NCBI RefSeq assembly: GCF_009866965.1
Contig: NZ_SPKJ01000001.1
Coordinates: 62,001 to 126,000 of the forward strand
Reading direction: 5' to 3'
DNA from: Propylenella binzhouense
Lineage (GTDB): Bacteria > Pseudomonadota > Alphaproteobacteria > Rhizobiales > Afifellaceae
DNA length: 64,000 bases
The translations under genes were made by a program, and so were the position numbers. The notes beneath the pieces are model-generated. The model was not told the DNA's origin. It saw only the letters and a list, made by a program, of their open reading frames with translations, and ran no database searches. Positions within the stretch are counted from its first letter, which is position 1. Each line of letters opens with the position of its first letter. Below are positions 24,618 through 34,522 of the stretch, piece by piece.

Positions 24618-27600
24618 CTAGACCGGCCGCCGCAAAGCCTCGAAAACAGAAATGAAGCTTCGCTGCGGATCGACCCTGAGACCGTGGTTTCGCTCGGCAT
24701 CATCCCAGGCGGACGCGAGTTCAGGACCCACCGCGGTTCTGTCGGTGAGCCACAGCGGGTGGGTGATGATGACCGCCTCTCTGCCGTCTGTCAGGGCAGG
24801 CAGGCTGCCGAACAGCGTGCGGCTGAAGCCCGGCCGCGCCGCCTCGAGCGTGACAGCCGCAAGATCCGCAACGCGGCTCCATCTTGGGGACGATAGCAGG
24901 AGCGGAACGGACGGATCGAGCGCGAGCTGCGCCATGTCGATCGCGAGCCGCCAGTCGAGCAGATTATGGTAGGCGAGGTTGCTGTAGCTGCGCAGACAGT
25001 CGGGACAGGATGTGTCGCAGACGTCCGCGTGAGAGTGGGCAGCCAGCCGGTCATGAAATTCGCGCGGCGTCGGCTGCGCGATCATCTCCAGCAGTTCCTG
25101 CATGGCTGCCGGTGTGCCGAGGTGGGTGGCGTAGCCTGCGCCATTCTCGAGCGTGTCGGAGAGGAAGACCTGGCCGACAACAGTGCCGAGCGCGGGGTCT
25201 TCCTGGCTGCGGATGCCCGCCTTCAGCTCATAGTCCTGGATATCGAGATAGACGGCCGCAGCGCGGCGCAGCATGAAGGCCAGCGAATAGAGCGCCGCCC
25301 GCCCCTGCGGTGTCCGGGGATCGGCGCCACGCCCAGGGCCATAGTCGCGGATGCCCAGCAGCATCATGTCGGTTTCGGTGATCGCTGCTAGCGCGCAAGG
25401 CACCACGGGAGCAGTCGGCGGGAGCGGCGGCGCCGGCCGCCGTCCGACCGATGCAGCCCACTTCTCCTCTGCGGCATTGGCCGCGGCGACGTCGATCATC
25501 GCCTCGCTGCCGAAGCGGCGCTCCTGTGAAAAACGGAAAAGCCTGCCGGCATTGTCATTGACGACGTGAAGCCGTCCCTGGCCAGCGCCGACATCGAAAT
25601 TCAGGTGCGGCGTGATGGGAAAGGCTGGCCTGCCGACCTTCGGCCGCGCGGCACGAGGGACGAAATCGAACACACCATCATAGTCGCGCGCCTTGGTGAA
25701 ATAGCTGACGAAGCCTTTTGGCTGGCGCAGGTCCATCGGGTGGTAGTCGCGTTCGTCCGGCCCCGTCGGTGATGCGCAGACTGGACAGGCTGGGACGTCG
25801 GGGGTCACCGTCTCGACATGCTGGCAGTTGCCGCAAAGTCCGATGCGGACCGATGGACCGAGCGGGTTGCTGTCTTCGACAGCGCGAGGTCCCTGGGGCC
25901 GATAGTGCGCGACGCCGATGGCGGTGTGGATAGTCCGCTCCTTCACGGTCTCGGCGCCGGGGGCGAACATGCTGACCGCGAGTTCGAGATCGCGGTCGAC
26001 GACCTGGCGGGGCGGCCAGTTCGCGGGCTGCTTGTGGTAGAGCAGGCGTGCACGGGTCGGGAACCCGAACATCGGAAGGATGCCGCGATTGGCGAGCCGC
26101 TCGCTCAGGCCGATCTGGATAAGGCTCTGATCCTGGGTCGCAGCCGTGATTTCGGGCACGAGCCTGGTGGTGATCCAGCCGATCGCGGCCGTCCGCTGGG
26201 CGGCGTCGTCGGCGAGACGCGTGCCGACCAGGAGCGCATCGCAGGTGCCTGCGATGGCAGCATGATGCCGGCCGATCCATTCCTGGATGATGTCGGCGAC
26301 GGTCGTGCCCGTATAGCCGGCAGGCGGATTGGGCGGCGGCTGAGTCCACGCGTCGGCCGTGCCGAACTCGCCATGCACGCTGTCTCCTGCCGTGCCCGGG
26401 AATAGACTGAGCTCGGAGAAGACCCTGCGCAGCACTTCCTTCGCAAAAACACGCAGGAGGATCTGCGGCCTGTTGGTATCGACATATGGCGGAGGCGGTG
26501 GATCGGCCGTGATCCGCTCGGGCCGCTGGAAATAATAGTCGTCGTGACTGCGGCCGCGGCAAAGCGTCAGCGCCAGTGAAAGCGGTGCGCCGCGGCGTCC
26601 TGCGCGTCCGACGCGCTGCTGGTAGTTGAAGCGCATCGGCGGCATGTTGGCCATCATCACGGCAAGCAGCGATCCGATGTCGACGCCGGCCTCCATGGTG
26701 GTGGTCACGCTTAGCAGGTCAATATTGTCGGTGAGCGGCACTTCAGCACCGACCGTGATGTTCTGGAAGAGGCGCTGGCGGTCGCGTGCCAGCAGCTTGT
26801 CCGTCTGGCCGGTGAGCTCGGCGCAATTGAGCCGGAAGATGGGGCCGGCGCTCACAGCCAGCCAGCGGTAGTAGTCGGCCTCCTGGCCGGCGTCATCGAT
26901 CCCGATGCGCAGCGGCGTGCCGAGCCGGTTGTGGCAGCCGCTGCAGATTCCGCCGCTTGCATGCAGATGGATGCGCGAACAGCGGCCGCATTCATAATAG
27001 GTCTCGCCGGCATCGGCGGCGAACAGGCCGCGGAAGAGCAGCAGCCCCTGATCGAACACGCCCGCCGATGTCAGGAGATCGGTGACGTCGCGCTCGAAGT
27101 CGGCCGGAACGAGCCCATTCAAGGCGGCGACGGCTTCGAGATAATCGCGCGCATATTTCGGGAGGCGCGGGTCATCGACGGTCGCGCGATGAGTGTCGAT
27201 GCGGCGCCGCTTGCCGAGCATGCGGATGCAGCTGTCTGCGGCTTCGCGGATGACTGCGGAAGTGCCGACGGGCCGCATGCGGTCGAACGTGACATAGCCG
27301 AGCTTCAGGGATTCGAGGTCGCGCCGGCCGCCGGAGAACAGCGTCTCGGCGACGGCTTCGCGTGCCGCAACCTGGATGCGCGTGCGGTGTGCCTGCTCCT
27401 CGCCTGAAAGCGCCGGCCTGTAGTCCGGCGGAGAGCGGGTCCAGTCGAAAAGCCGCTGCCATTCGCCCTGGTGCTCGTCGAGGTCAGTCCACATGACGCT
27501 GCGGTCGACACCGCCGGGGTTCATGCCGGTGGTGAGCAGGCGGCGTGCGGCCTCCTCCTCGAGGTCGGTGACGCGCGAGAGCCCTGCACGGGCCCGCGCA

Positions 27601-30263
27601 AGAACCTGGGCCGCGAGCTGCTCCATCGTCAGGCCGCCGACTGCCGACGGCAAGGTGCGCAAAGTCGGGTGCTGCGCCGAGTGGATGGCTTGTGCTTCCG
27701 TCTGCCGCGAAACGGCGAACCGCCCGGCGAGCGTGGTTTCTTCAGGATTCAGGGCGGCACCCTGGACCTGCCGCTCGAAGAGAAGCACCGCGCGCGTGCT
27801 CTCGGTCATGCCATCGACCAGCGCCTGGCGCAGCCCGTCGAGCCAGTGGGACTTGGCGACGCCGACGGCGAGCTTGGCAGCGTCCTGCCGGCTGTCGGAA
27901 AAGAGGACGAGCTTGCGGCGCACATCTTCCGGCGGCGGACCGGCAGCCGGCTGCGGTGGTGCGATCTCGCGCAGCAGTGAATCGGAGAGCACTTGCGCGA
28001 CCTTCTGGAAGCCGGTGCGCTGCGTGCGGATGGGCGCGGAGCTGGCCATTCCGCTCCAGTTGGCTTCGCACTGGGGGCAAACCGATGGACGCTCGTTGCG
28101 GGCGCTCGGGACGGCCGCACGCGGCGGCACGGGATTCTGGTGAAGATCGGCGACATGGTAGATCCAGCCCGTCGCGTCGGTGCTCCGCCGCGCAACCTGG
28201 ATCTCGCCTGTGCGGTGGTCGAAGACGGCCATGCGCCACCTGCGCGTGACGCCCTCCTGGACCCAGCTGTCCCGCTGCGGCTGCCGGAGCGTGCCGTCCG
28301 GCAGCCGCGCGGGCCAGTAGATGGCGTAGTTGTCGTAGTCGCGATCGTTGGCCGAATGGTCTGGTGCCTTTTCGATGTTGGGATCGTCGGGGACCAGCGA
28401 CCAGACATTCTGCTGCAGCGTGCGGCGGTAGCCGCCCAGAAAGATGTCGCCGCAGGGCTCGCAGTAGAGCATCTCGAGGACGCGCGATCCGCATGCGCAG
28501 GTGGTCGTCGGGCGGTCGAAGAGCCGGCCGACCGGAATGGCAGCGTCGGTCCAGGACGCCTCGCTGCATTGCGGATTGCTGCACGCCCAGACGCCCTGGA
28601 CATTTCGGAAGAAAAGATGGACACGGATCGGCAGTAGCGGCGCGGCACTTGGCGATTGCGCGGGCGCCATGGCTGCGACGAGCCCCGTCGCGGCCGCCGT
28701 CGCATCCTCCCGCGCGTCATCGGGAAAGAGCGTGGCGCCGAGCGCGCCGATGGTCCGGGGTACGACCGTTGGATTCTCGTCCGTGCCGCCATTGCATGCG
28801 GCTCGCACGGCATCCGGCACGCCGGCGTCCGCCAGCACGGTGCCCAGCTGCTGCGCTTCGGGCAGGCTGGCGTCGGGCGCCGGCAGGCCGGCTGCGGCCG
28901 CGAACGCACTGGCCGCAGCTGAGAGACTGGTCCCGCCGCCATTGGCGATCTGATGTCCAAGGTCCGTAAGCGGAGCGGCGAGGTGGCGCAGACGGTTCGC
29001 CGCACCGGGAGACAGCGGGAGCGCACCGCCTCTGATCAGGTCGAACGGGCGCGACCGGCCGAAAAATTGCTGCAGATAGTCCTGCGCCCGGGCTTCGTCT
29101 TCGCCGAGCGATGCGCTGGAGGCCAGGATGCGCAGTTGCGGATGATCGGGATCGAGGCCGAGACGGTCGTAGAGGACGCGAAGGATGTAGCCAACCTCGG
29201 TCCCCGGCGTGCCGCGATAGGTATGCAGCTCGTCGATCACGAGATGGAAGATGTTGGCGGGATCTGCCTCTAGCCATTGGCGGGTCTGGTCGAAGATGGG
29301 AACTTCGACGTCCCGCATCAGCATGATGTTCAGCATGCTGTAGTTGGTGATGAGGACGTCAGGCGGTGCATCCTGCATATCCCAGCGGCTCCACGCCTCG
29401 CCGCCATCGAAGCGGGGGAAGAAGCGCTCGGCGTCGGTTCCGGCGACGCGCGCGGCCATGCTGCTCAGCCGCTGCAGTTCGGTGCGCAGCTCGCCTTCCG
29501 CGCCATCGCGGTCCGGCCGTCCCGAAACCGGTGTCCAGCCCGTATAGCGCCCGAACCAGAAGCGGTTGCCCGGGCGGTTTGCGCCGAGCCAGGCGCGCAC
29601 CTGATCGCCGTCGAGGGCCAGGCGCAGTCTCGCCATCTGGTCTTCGGCGAGTGCGTTGAGCGGATAGAGAACGAGCGCGCGCATGGCCGGCAGCCGGCCT
29701 CCCTGCTCGTGCGCACGCTGGGAGATCCGCGGATGGTAGCGCCGGTTTCCAGAGCCCAGGGGCGGCGGCATGGTCCACCAGTCGTTGCGCGGCGCTGGAG
29801 CAAGCGCGGGCCAGGAGGCGGATTCTCTGATGAGTGCGGCAAGGACGGGGAGATAGATGGATTCGGTCTTGCCCGATCCTGTGCCGGTGAGGATGACCGA
29901 GTCAGCGCCGCGCAGGACGCTCGAACGCAGCATCTCCACCTGATGTGCGTACAGCTCGATCGGAACGGCGCCGCGCGGCAGGTACAGGCCCCGTTCGGCA
30001 ATGCCTGCGAGGTCGCCTACGGCTGCGGCTGTCCAGCCCGCAGCCGCTCCAAGTACGCTCGTCACAGCGGAGCGCACGTCATGGCCGCTGCCGGCGTATG
30101 GCGGCTGCGGCTCTACAAGCGGCTCGCGATAGAGTACGCCGTCGCGGTCGAGCAGCTGCCGGCGGGATCGGACCAATTCGTCAAAGCGCAGGTCGAAGGG
30201 GCTGTCGAAATAGCGCAGATATGCGCCTTTCAGGTTCTGAAAGGTCAGGATTGGATCGCTCAT
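24618..30263 (-). CDS. giant DUF1998-type DEAD/DEAH helicase, DruE-like
   Basis: A 1,881-aa SF2 helicase. Walker A GTGSGKT at 127-133, Walker B DELH at 344-347, motif III ASSASLG, and helicase C motifs VTTTMEAGVDIGSL and NYQQRVGRAGRRG are all present. Several zinc-ribbon pairs follow (CSNPQC, CACG, CEPCG, CPQC, CGRC..CSGC, CGNC..CPVC). The C-terminus ends in the DUF1998/MZB pattern CDTSCPDCLRSYSNLAYHN. Length and layout match DruE, the signature helicase of Druantia defence systems. It is coupled by a 4-base overlap to the gene before it and one base from the nuclease after it. Confidence 0.85.
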   Translation of the reverse strand: MSDPILTFQNLKGAYLRYFDSPFDLRFDELVRSRRQLLDRDGVLYREPLVEPQPPYAGSGHDVRSAVTSVLGAAAGWTAAAVGDLAGIAERGLYLPRGAVPIELYAHQVEMLRSSVLRGADSVILTGTGSGKTESIYLPVLAALIRESASWPALAPAPRNDWWTMPPPLGSGNRRYHPRISQRAHEQGGRLPAMRALVLYPLNALAEDQMARLRLALDGDQVRAWLGANRPGNRFWFGRYTGWTPVSGRPDRDGAEGELRTELQRLSSMAARVAGTDAERFFPRFDGGEAWSRWDMQDAPPDVLITNYSMLNIMLMRDVEVPIFDQTRQWLEADPANIFHLVIDELHTYRGTPGTEVGYILRVLYDRLGLDPDHPQLRILASSASLGEDEARAQDYLQQFFGRSRPFDLIRGGALPLSPGAANRLRHLAAPLTDLGHQIANGGGTSLSAAASAFAAAAGLPAPDASLPEAQQLGTVLADAGVPDAVRAACNGGTDENPTVVPRTIGALGATLFPDDAREDATAAATGLVAAMAPAQSPSAAPLLPIRVHLFFRNVQGVWACSNPQCSEASWTDAAIPVGRLFDRPTTTCACGSRVLEMLYCEPCGDIFLGGYRRTLQQNVWSLVPDDPNIEKAPDHSANDRDYDNYAIYWPARLPDGTLRQPQRDSWVQEGVTRRWRMAVFDHRTGEIQVARRSTDATGWIYHVADLHQNPVPPRAAVPSARNERPSVCPQCEANWSGMASSAPIRTQRTGFQKVAQVLSDSLLREIAPPQPAAGPPPEDVRRKLVLFSDSRQDAAKLAVGVAKSHWLDGLRQALVDGMTESTRAVLLFERQVQGAALNPEETTLAGRFAVSRQTEAQAIHSAQHPTLRTLPSAVGGLTMEQLAAQVLARARAGLSRVTDLEEEAARRLLTTGMNPGGVDRSVMWTDLDEHQGEWQRLFDWTRSPPDYRPALSGEEQAHRTRIQVAAREAVAETLFSGGRRDLESLKLGYVTFDRMRPVGTSAVIREAADSCIRMLGKRRRIDTHRATVDDPRLPKYARDYLEAVAALNGLVPADFERDVTDLLTSAGVFDQGLLLFRGLFAADAGETYYECGRCSRIHLHASGGICSGCHNRLGTPLRIGIDDAGQEADYYRWLAVSAGPIFRLNCAELTGQTDKLLARDRQRLFQNITVGAEVPLTDNIDLLSVTTTMEAGVDIGSLLAVMMANMPPMRFNYQQRVGRAGRRGAPLSLALTLCRGRSHDDYYFQRPERITADPPPPPYVDTNRPQILLRVFAKEVLRRVFSELSLFPGTAGDSVHGEFGTADAWTQPPPNPPAGYTGTTVADIIQEWIGRHHAAIAGTCDALLVGTRLADDAAQRTAAIGWITTRLVPEITAATQDQSLIQIGLSERLANRGILPMFGFPTRARLLYHKQPANWPPRQVVDRDLELAVSMFAPGAETVKERTIHTAIGVAHYRPQGPRAVEDSNPLGPSVRIGLCGNCQHVETVTPDVPACPVCASPTGPDERDYHPMDLRQPKGFVSYFTKARDYDGVFDFVPRAARPKVGRPAFPITPHLNFDVGAGQGRLHVVNDNAGRLFRFSQERRFGSEAMIDVAAANAAEEKWAASVGRRPAPPLPPTAPVVPCALAAITETDMMLLGIRDYGPGRGADPRTPQGRAALYSLAFMLRRAAAVYLDIQDYELKAGIRSQEDPALGTVVGQVFLSDTLENGAGYATHLGTPAAMQELLEMIAQPTPREFHDRLAAHSHADVCDTSCPDCLRSYSNLAYHNLLDWRLAIDMAQLALDPSVPLLLSSPRWSRVADLAAVTLEAARPGFSRTLFGSLPALTDGREAVIITHPLWLTDRTAVGPELASAWDDAERNHGLRVDPQRSFISVFEALRRPV

Positions 30264-31132
30264 GCGTGTTTCAGCCCCGTAATGGCCAGCGTCAGCCTCA
30301 AGATTTCTGGAGGGACGCCGGCAAAGGAGATCCGCCGGCTCGCAGCATCGTACCTCGGAAGAAAGCCGGTGCAGAGGGCAAGAGCCCGCGCGATGGGCGC
30401 AGGTGGATAGAGCTGACCGGGCAGATCGAGCGTGCCCGTGCTGGCCGTCCAGGAGGCAGCCTTGAGCTTTGCGGCAGCGGCGAGCCGGCCCGCGCGGTCA
30501 TCGATATAGGCGCATTCGGAGACGTCCGTCTTAAGCAGGCTCACCCAGTCCCAATCGCGCTTGATGCGGAAGAAGCCGGACCGGGCAGCGGTCGCCTCTG
30601 GGAGGGTGGAGTCGATCCAGCCGATCCGCGACCGGGAGAAGCGGCGCACGGTCTCGACGCGTCCGGCCACCATCGGACAGGGCGTGCGCGGCCAGTCCCG
30701 GATGGCCGGTGTGCAGGCGAGCAGCGTTAGCGCCGCGTCGTGCTGCAGCGGAATGCCGGCGGCAGACGCAGTGGCGGCGAGCTCGCTGTTTGAACCGGCA
30801 ATCACGCGTATCACCGAAGGCCGCGCGGCCGCGGCCTGCGTGTCGAGCTGTACGCCAGCGCTTGCACATGCGCTGGCCAGCGATGCGAGAACGCCGGGAG
30901 TCCGGGCGCCGCACAGCACCGCAGAGGCGCCGCCGTCTGGCCTTTCCGGCAGCGTCGCGAGGACGGGCGGCGCAATCTTCCAGTTCGCGCCGGGCAGCAG
31001 TTCGATATGCCCGAGCGTGGCCAGGTCATCCACGGTGCGGCGGATCGCGCCCGCATCGACGAGGTCGGAGGCGATGTCGCCGACCCGGCCGGACCGGCGG
31101 AAGGACATCCATTCGAGCAGGCGGTCGGTCAT
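30260..31132 (-). CDS. unknown protein in the Druantia-like operon (DruG position)
   Basis: A 290-aa protein starting MTDRLLEWMSFRRSGRVGDI with a winged-helix-like N-terminus (residues about 1-55: DIASDLVDAGAIRRTVDDLATLGHIELLP). It then has small alpha/beta stretches (GASAVLCGARTPGVLASLAS) and an aromatic C-terminal region. I cannot name a family. Overlaps both neighbours by four bases (ATGA at each end), so it belongs to the same unit. In Druantia type II the position between the methylase and DruE is held by DruF and DruG; equivalence is by position only. Confidence 0.65.
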   Translation of the reverse strand: MTDRLLEWMSFRRSGRVGDIASDLVDAGAIRRTVDDLATLGHIELLPGANWKIAPPVLATLPERPDGGASAVLCGARTPGVLASLASACASAGVQLDTQAAAARPSVIRVIAGSNSELAATASAAGIPLQHDAALTLLACTPAIRDWPRTPCPMVAGRVETVRRFSRSRIGWIDSTLPEATAARSGFFRIKRDWDWVSLLKTDVSECAYIDDRAGRLAAAAKLKAASWTASTGTLDLPGQLYPPAPIARALALCTGFLPRYDAASRRISFAGVPPEILRLTLAITGLKHA

Positions 31133-33336
31133 GGGCGCGGCCTCCTGTTCCTGAGCCGGCGGGCGCGCTCCTTGGCCTTCCGCCAGGCATCCTCGCCGGG
31201 TGCATCGGCCTGGACGAGAGGCAGGCGCCGTGCGGCTGCGCTCCGCACAATCGCGACCCATTCCGCGTCGTGCCGCCGGGATGGGCTCTGCGCGGGCGCG
31301 AGGCCGAGCCAGACGACGCGGCCTTGCGACCGGCGGGGACCGGTCGCCGAAAGCAGGAATGCGGGCGGTTCGGCCACGAGGCCGACCGAGACCGCAGCAT
31401 CGGCGCGCCGGCGGAGCGGCGTTGCGCCTGCTCTGGCACCAAGAGCGACGAGTGTTGGCTGGGTCTCGGCGGCGAATACTATTTCGTCGGCCGGCCCCCG
31501 GATGCGCGCACCGCAGATTCTCGCTCGGGCCCAAGGCTCCCCCGCGCCATTGAAGAATCGCTGGGGATGGGCATCCCAGAAGTCCCAGCCTCCGGACAGC
31601 CAGGGATCGGCGGCAATCTCGTAGGAGACAGAAGGCCCGGGGACGATGTCGACCATGTGCTGGCCGGGCCTGTCCCATCCAGGCGCAGTCCAGGCGCCGT
31701 CGGACGAGAGCTCCGCCGGCATGCCGCCAATCGTGACTGACGCAACGCCCGGCGCTGGCGTGATGATGATGCGCGGAGGATGGCCGGCGGCGTAGACACG
31801 GGCGCGGACCGCGAGGCCTCCATTAAAACTGATCTCCAGCCCCTCACCTGGGTCCATCGTCCGGAACCCTGAGGGCAGCGGCGGCGCAGCGGCGTGGACT
31901 GGGGTGTAGCCCGACAGCACGAGCCAGCCGTCGGGGATGCCCTGCCAATGCTCGTGAGTCTGGAGTTCGGGGGAGCCCGTCGCAGCCGCAGCCAGGCGGA
32001 CGGCCTCTGCATCGCTGGACCGGCAGATCAGCGTATGCGCGGTGCTCGCCCTTGCCGCGCTTGTTGAGATCAGCTCGGGTTCGTTCGGATCTTGCGCGAA
32101 GATATGGACCTGCCGCGCGCTGCGGAGCCATTGGAATCCGTCGGCGCTCGTGAGACGCAGCTCCCCCTCGAGGAGCTCGCTCGTCCACGGCAGGTCCAGA
32201 TCGTCGTAGCGCTGCTCGTCATAGGCTTCGACCGCATCGCCGCCGGCTTCGAGAACCGTTACGCGTGCTGGAAAGCCATCCGGACGTGTCAGTACAACGG
32301 ATAGCCGCGCTACGCGGCGGATCGGATGGAGCGACAGACGCAGCCTGGCTTCGGCCGGTGGACGGGCAGAGAGTCCCGGAGTGGGCGCGACTGTCTGCGA
32401 CAGCGCGGCGGCCGTGACCGCCCGGCGTTTTCCTCTGCGGTCGCGATGGACAGTGGGCTGCCTGGGCCGGATCGCTGGGCCGGCGGGAGCTTCCGGCGCA
32501 GGGGGGAGAGCTGGATCGGGACCGGGTTCCGGCTCCACCTCCACGGTGTCCTCGGGCCTGGCCTCGTCCGCTGACGGTGATAGCAAGCCAGCCGTATCGG
32601 CGTCTGGCTCTGCGCAGGGCAACGTCTGCTGGTGAGCGTCAGGCTGATCCCCGATGCCTTCTTGTGGCGCGTCGTCCTGACCGTCCGCTTCGGCCGGATC
32701 GGCGTCGCCAGGCGCGTCGGGTATGCCGGATGAAGGCGGTAGCGGCTCCGCACCATCCTGATGCGCAGTGACGCTGGCCTCTTGCGCGACGGTGCCACCG
32801 GTCGCAGTTTCTGCGGCCTGACTTGCTGTCTCCAGAACCGGCGCGCCACTGTCAGCCGGCTGCAGGATTGGCTCGGGACCGTTCGGCTCGTCGCCATCGT
32901 GCGGCGATACTGGCCCCGCTTCGTCCTTGGCCGGCGGGGGCGGTGGCGGTGGGATGGGAAGGCTAGGCCCGGGCGGCTGGGATGCTACTTCCGGCGCGTC
33001 GCTTTGCGCCGGCGCCTCGTCCTCACCCGGAGCTTCGGTCGGGTGGGCGGCTGCGGCCGGGCCAGCGAGCGCGGGTCCTGCGGGGATAGCTGCCGAGGCT
33101 CCAGCCGGACTGTCCAGCGCCGTCTTAACAGAGGGGCCCGGGCGCAGGCTCCCGCTGTCCACGTCGGGATCGCTGCGAGTCACCTCGGGGGCGGAGACCC
33201 GCAACGTGGCGGCAGCCGTGCGGGGCACCGTCTCGAAGCTACTGGTCCGCGAACGCCGCCGCCACTCCCAAAGACCGGCCATGATGGCCAGTGCGGCGAT
33301 CAGCCCGGCGACAGCGAGAAAGCCTGTTCCCTCCAT
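31129..33336 (-). CDS. membrane-anchored protein with long proline-rich linker (DruF position)
   Basis: A 735-aa protein. The N-terminus has one transmembrane helix (FLAVAGLIAALAIMAGLWEW) and a stop-transfer RRRSR. Residues about 35-290 are low-complexity Pro/Ala/Glu/Asp, including PIPPPPPPPAKDEAG. The C-terminal 440 residues are globular with unknown fold (PDGFPARVTVLEAGGDAVEA, RPGQHMVDIVPGPSVSYEIA). The start at 33336 is chosen because it gives the anchor at the N-terminus and lies 7 bases after the methylase stop. No family is recognised; it could tether the defence complex to the membrane. Confidence 0.65.
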   Translation of the reverse strand: MEGTGFLAVAGLIAALAIMAGLWEWRRRSRTSSFETVPRTAAATLRVSAPEVTRSDPDVDSGSLRPGPSVKTALDSPAGASAAIPAGPALAGPAAAAHPTEAPGEDEAPAQSDAPEVASQPPGPSLPIPPPPPPPAKDEAGPVSPHDGDEPNGPEPILQPADSGAPVLETASQAAETATGGTVAQEASVTAHQDGAEPLPPSSGIPDAPGDADPAEADGQDDAPQEGIGDQPDAHQQTLPCAEPDADTAGLLSPSADEARPEDTVEVEPEPGPDPALPPAPEAPAGPAIRPRQPTVHRDRRGKRRAVTAAALSQTVAPTPGLSARPPAEARLRLSLHPIRRVARLSVVLTRPDGFPARVTVLEAGGDAVEAYDEQRYDDLDLPWTSELLEGELRLTSADGFQWLRSARQVHIFAQDPNEPELISTSAARASTAHTLICRSSDAEAVRLAAAATGSPELQTHEHWQGIPDGWLVLSGYTPVHAAAPPLPSGFRTMDPGEGLEISFNGGLAVRARVYAAGHPPRIIITPAPGVASVTIGGMPAELSSDGAWTAPGWDRPGQHMVDIVPGPSVSYEIAADPWLSGGWDFWDAHPQRFFNGAGEPWARARICGARIRGPADEIVFAAETQPTLVALGARAGATPLRRRADAAVSVGLVAEPPAFLLSATGPRRSQGRVVWLGLAPAQSPSRRHDAEWVAIVRSAAARRLPLVQADAPGEDAWRKAKERARRLRNRRPRP

Positions 33337-33343
33337 GGCGGCG

Positions 33344-34522
33344 CTATCCGCTTGCCTTGCGGGGTATCTGGTCCAGCAGGCCTGAAACGGCACGCGCGAC
33401 CGCCCGTCCCATGAGCGGGGGAACCGCGTTGCCGACCTGCTTTAGCTGCTGCCACTCGCTGCCGTAGAAGACGAAACCGTCGTGGAACGACTGAAGCCGC
33501 GCCGCTTCGCGGACCGTGATCCAGCGGTCATGTGTCGGATGGATCCACTCGGACAGGTCCCGATGCATCTGCGCGAGGATGGTGTAGGAAGGCTTCTCAG
33601 GATCCAGGCGGCGCCATTTGTGCCCGCGCGTGCCGTTCCACAGCGCGGTCGGAAGGGAATCCCCGCGGGCGCCAGGACGAATGGCGGCGATGATCTTCTT
33701 GCGGCGGGCTTCGATGCCTTTCGTATGGTGGTTGTGAAGCGCGTCTTCGGCCAGACCCGTCCGCTTTCGCTCAGAGGTCAGCAGCTCATGGTCCCAGTCC
33801 AGACGCATGAGCTTCTGGAAGTCGGAGTAGCGCCCGCCGGGCTTTTTTGGATAGGGGAGCGGCGCATTGTCGTCCGACACGGTTTTGGGAAGATCGGACA
33901 GCGCTTCGCGGACCGTGACGATCGTGTCGGACTTCTCCCGCTCGACCAGCGCTTTGATGGCTTCTTCGAAACTCCCGGCGAACGGCAGCCTGTCACGGAT
34001 TCCGAAGATGAAGACGCGGCGCCGGTGCTGCGGAACCCCGAAGTCTGAGGCGATGGCCGGCAGGATCGCCGTTCGCGAATATCCTGCTTCCCGGAATGCA
34101 TCGAGGATTCGCGCTTTGAAGTGGCCATTCTTCATGGCCACCATGTTCGGGACGTTCTCCATCACGAAGGCGCGAGGCCGAAGAAGCCGGACAACGCGGA
34201 CGAATTCTTCGTAGAGGCGGTTCCGGGGGTCGGCGAGATTGCGCGGACCAATCTGGCTGAAGCCCTGGCAAGGCGGCCCGCCATAAACCACGTCGATCTT
34301 GCGGGCAGTCAACTCGCGCAGGCTTGGCACGCCAGGCTGCTCATCCTCCAGAAAGCGGGCGATATCGCCCTTGAACAGTGCGACTTCGGAGAAATTGGCA
34401 GCATGGGTTAGGCACGCCTGCGCATCCGACTCGACGGCACAAACGACATCCCATCCTGCGAGGCGCACGCCCTCGCAGAATCCGCCTGCACCGCTGAAGA
34501 GCGACACGGCCGTCAGAGTCAT
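33344..34522 (-). CDS. DNA (cytosine-5) methyltransferase (DruM position)
   Basis: A 392-aa C5-cytosine methylase: motif I AVSLFSGAGGFCEGVRLAGW, motif IV with catalytic Cys YGGPPCQGFSQIGPRN, motif VI MENVPNM, motif VIII QHRRRVFIFGIR, and the C-terminal QVGNAVPP motif X. The start at 34522 (MTLTAVSL) is preferred to the upstream GTG because family members begin here. It is the first gene of a six-gene coupled operon with the DruE-like helicase, Cas4-type nuclease and Vsr. It should mark self DNA; the recognition sequence cannot be read. Confidence 0.92.
   Translation of the reverse strand: MTLTAVSLFSGAGGFCEGVRLAGWDVVCAVESDAQACLTHAANFSEVALFKGDIARFLEDEQPGVPSLRELTARKIDVVYGGPPCQGFSQIGPRNLADPRNRLYEEFVRVVRLLRPRAFVMENVPNMVAMKNGHFKARILDAFREAGYSRTAILPAIASDFGVPQHRRRVFIFGIRDRLPFAGSFEEAIKALVEREKSDTIVTVREALSDLPKTVSDDNAPLPYPKKPGGRYSDFQKLMRLDWDHELLTSERKRTGLAEDALHNHHTKGIEARRKKIIAAIRPGARGDSLPTALWNGTRGHKWRRLDPEKPSYTILAQMHRDLSEWIHPTHDRWITVREAARLQSFHDGFVFYGSEWQQLKQVGNAVPPLMGRAVARAVSGLLDQIPRKASG

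Noticed and set aside
22973-34522. DISARM system
   Set aside because: A DUF1998 helicase and a C5 methylase are present, but the DUF1998 region is fused within one giant helicase and there is no PLD-type DrmC gene, so the Druantia type II layout fits better.
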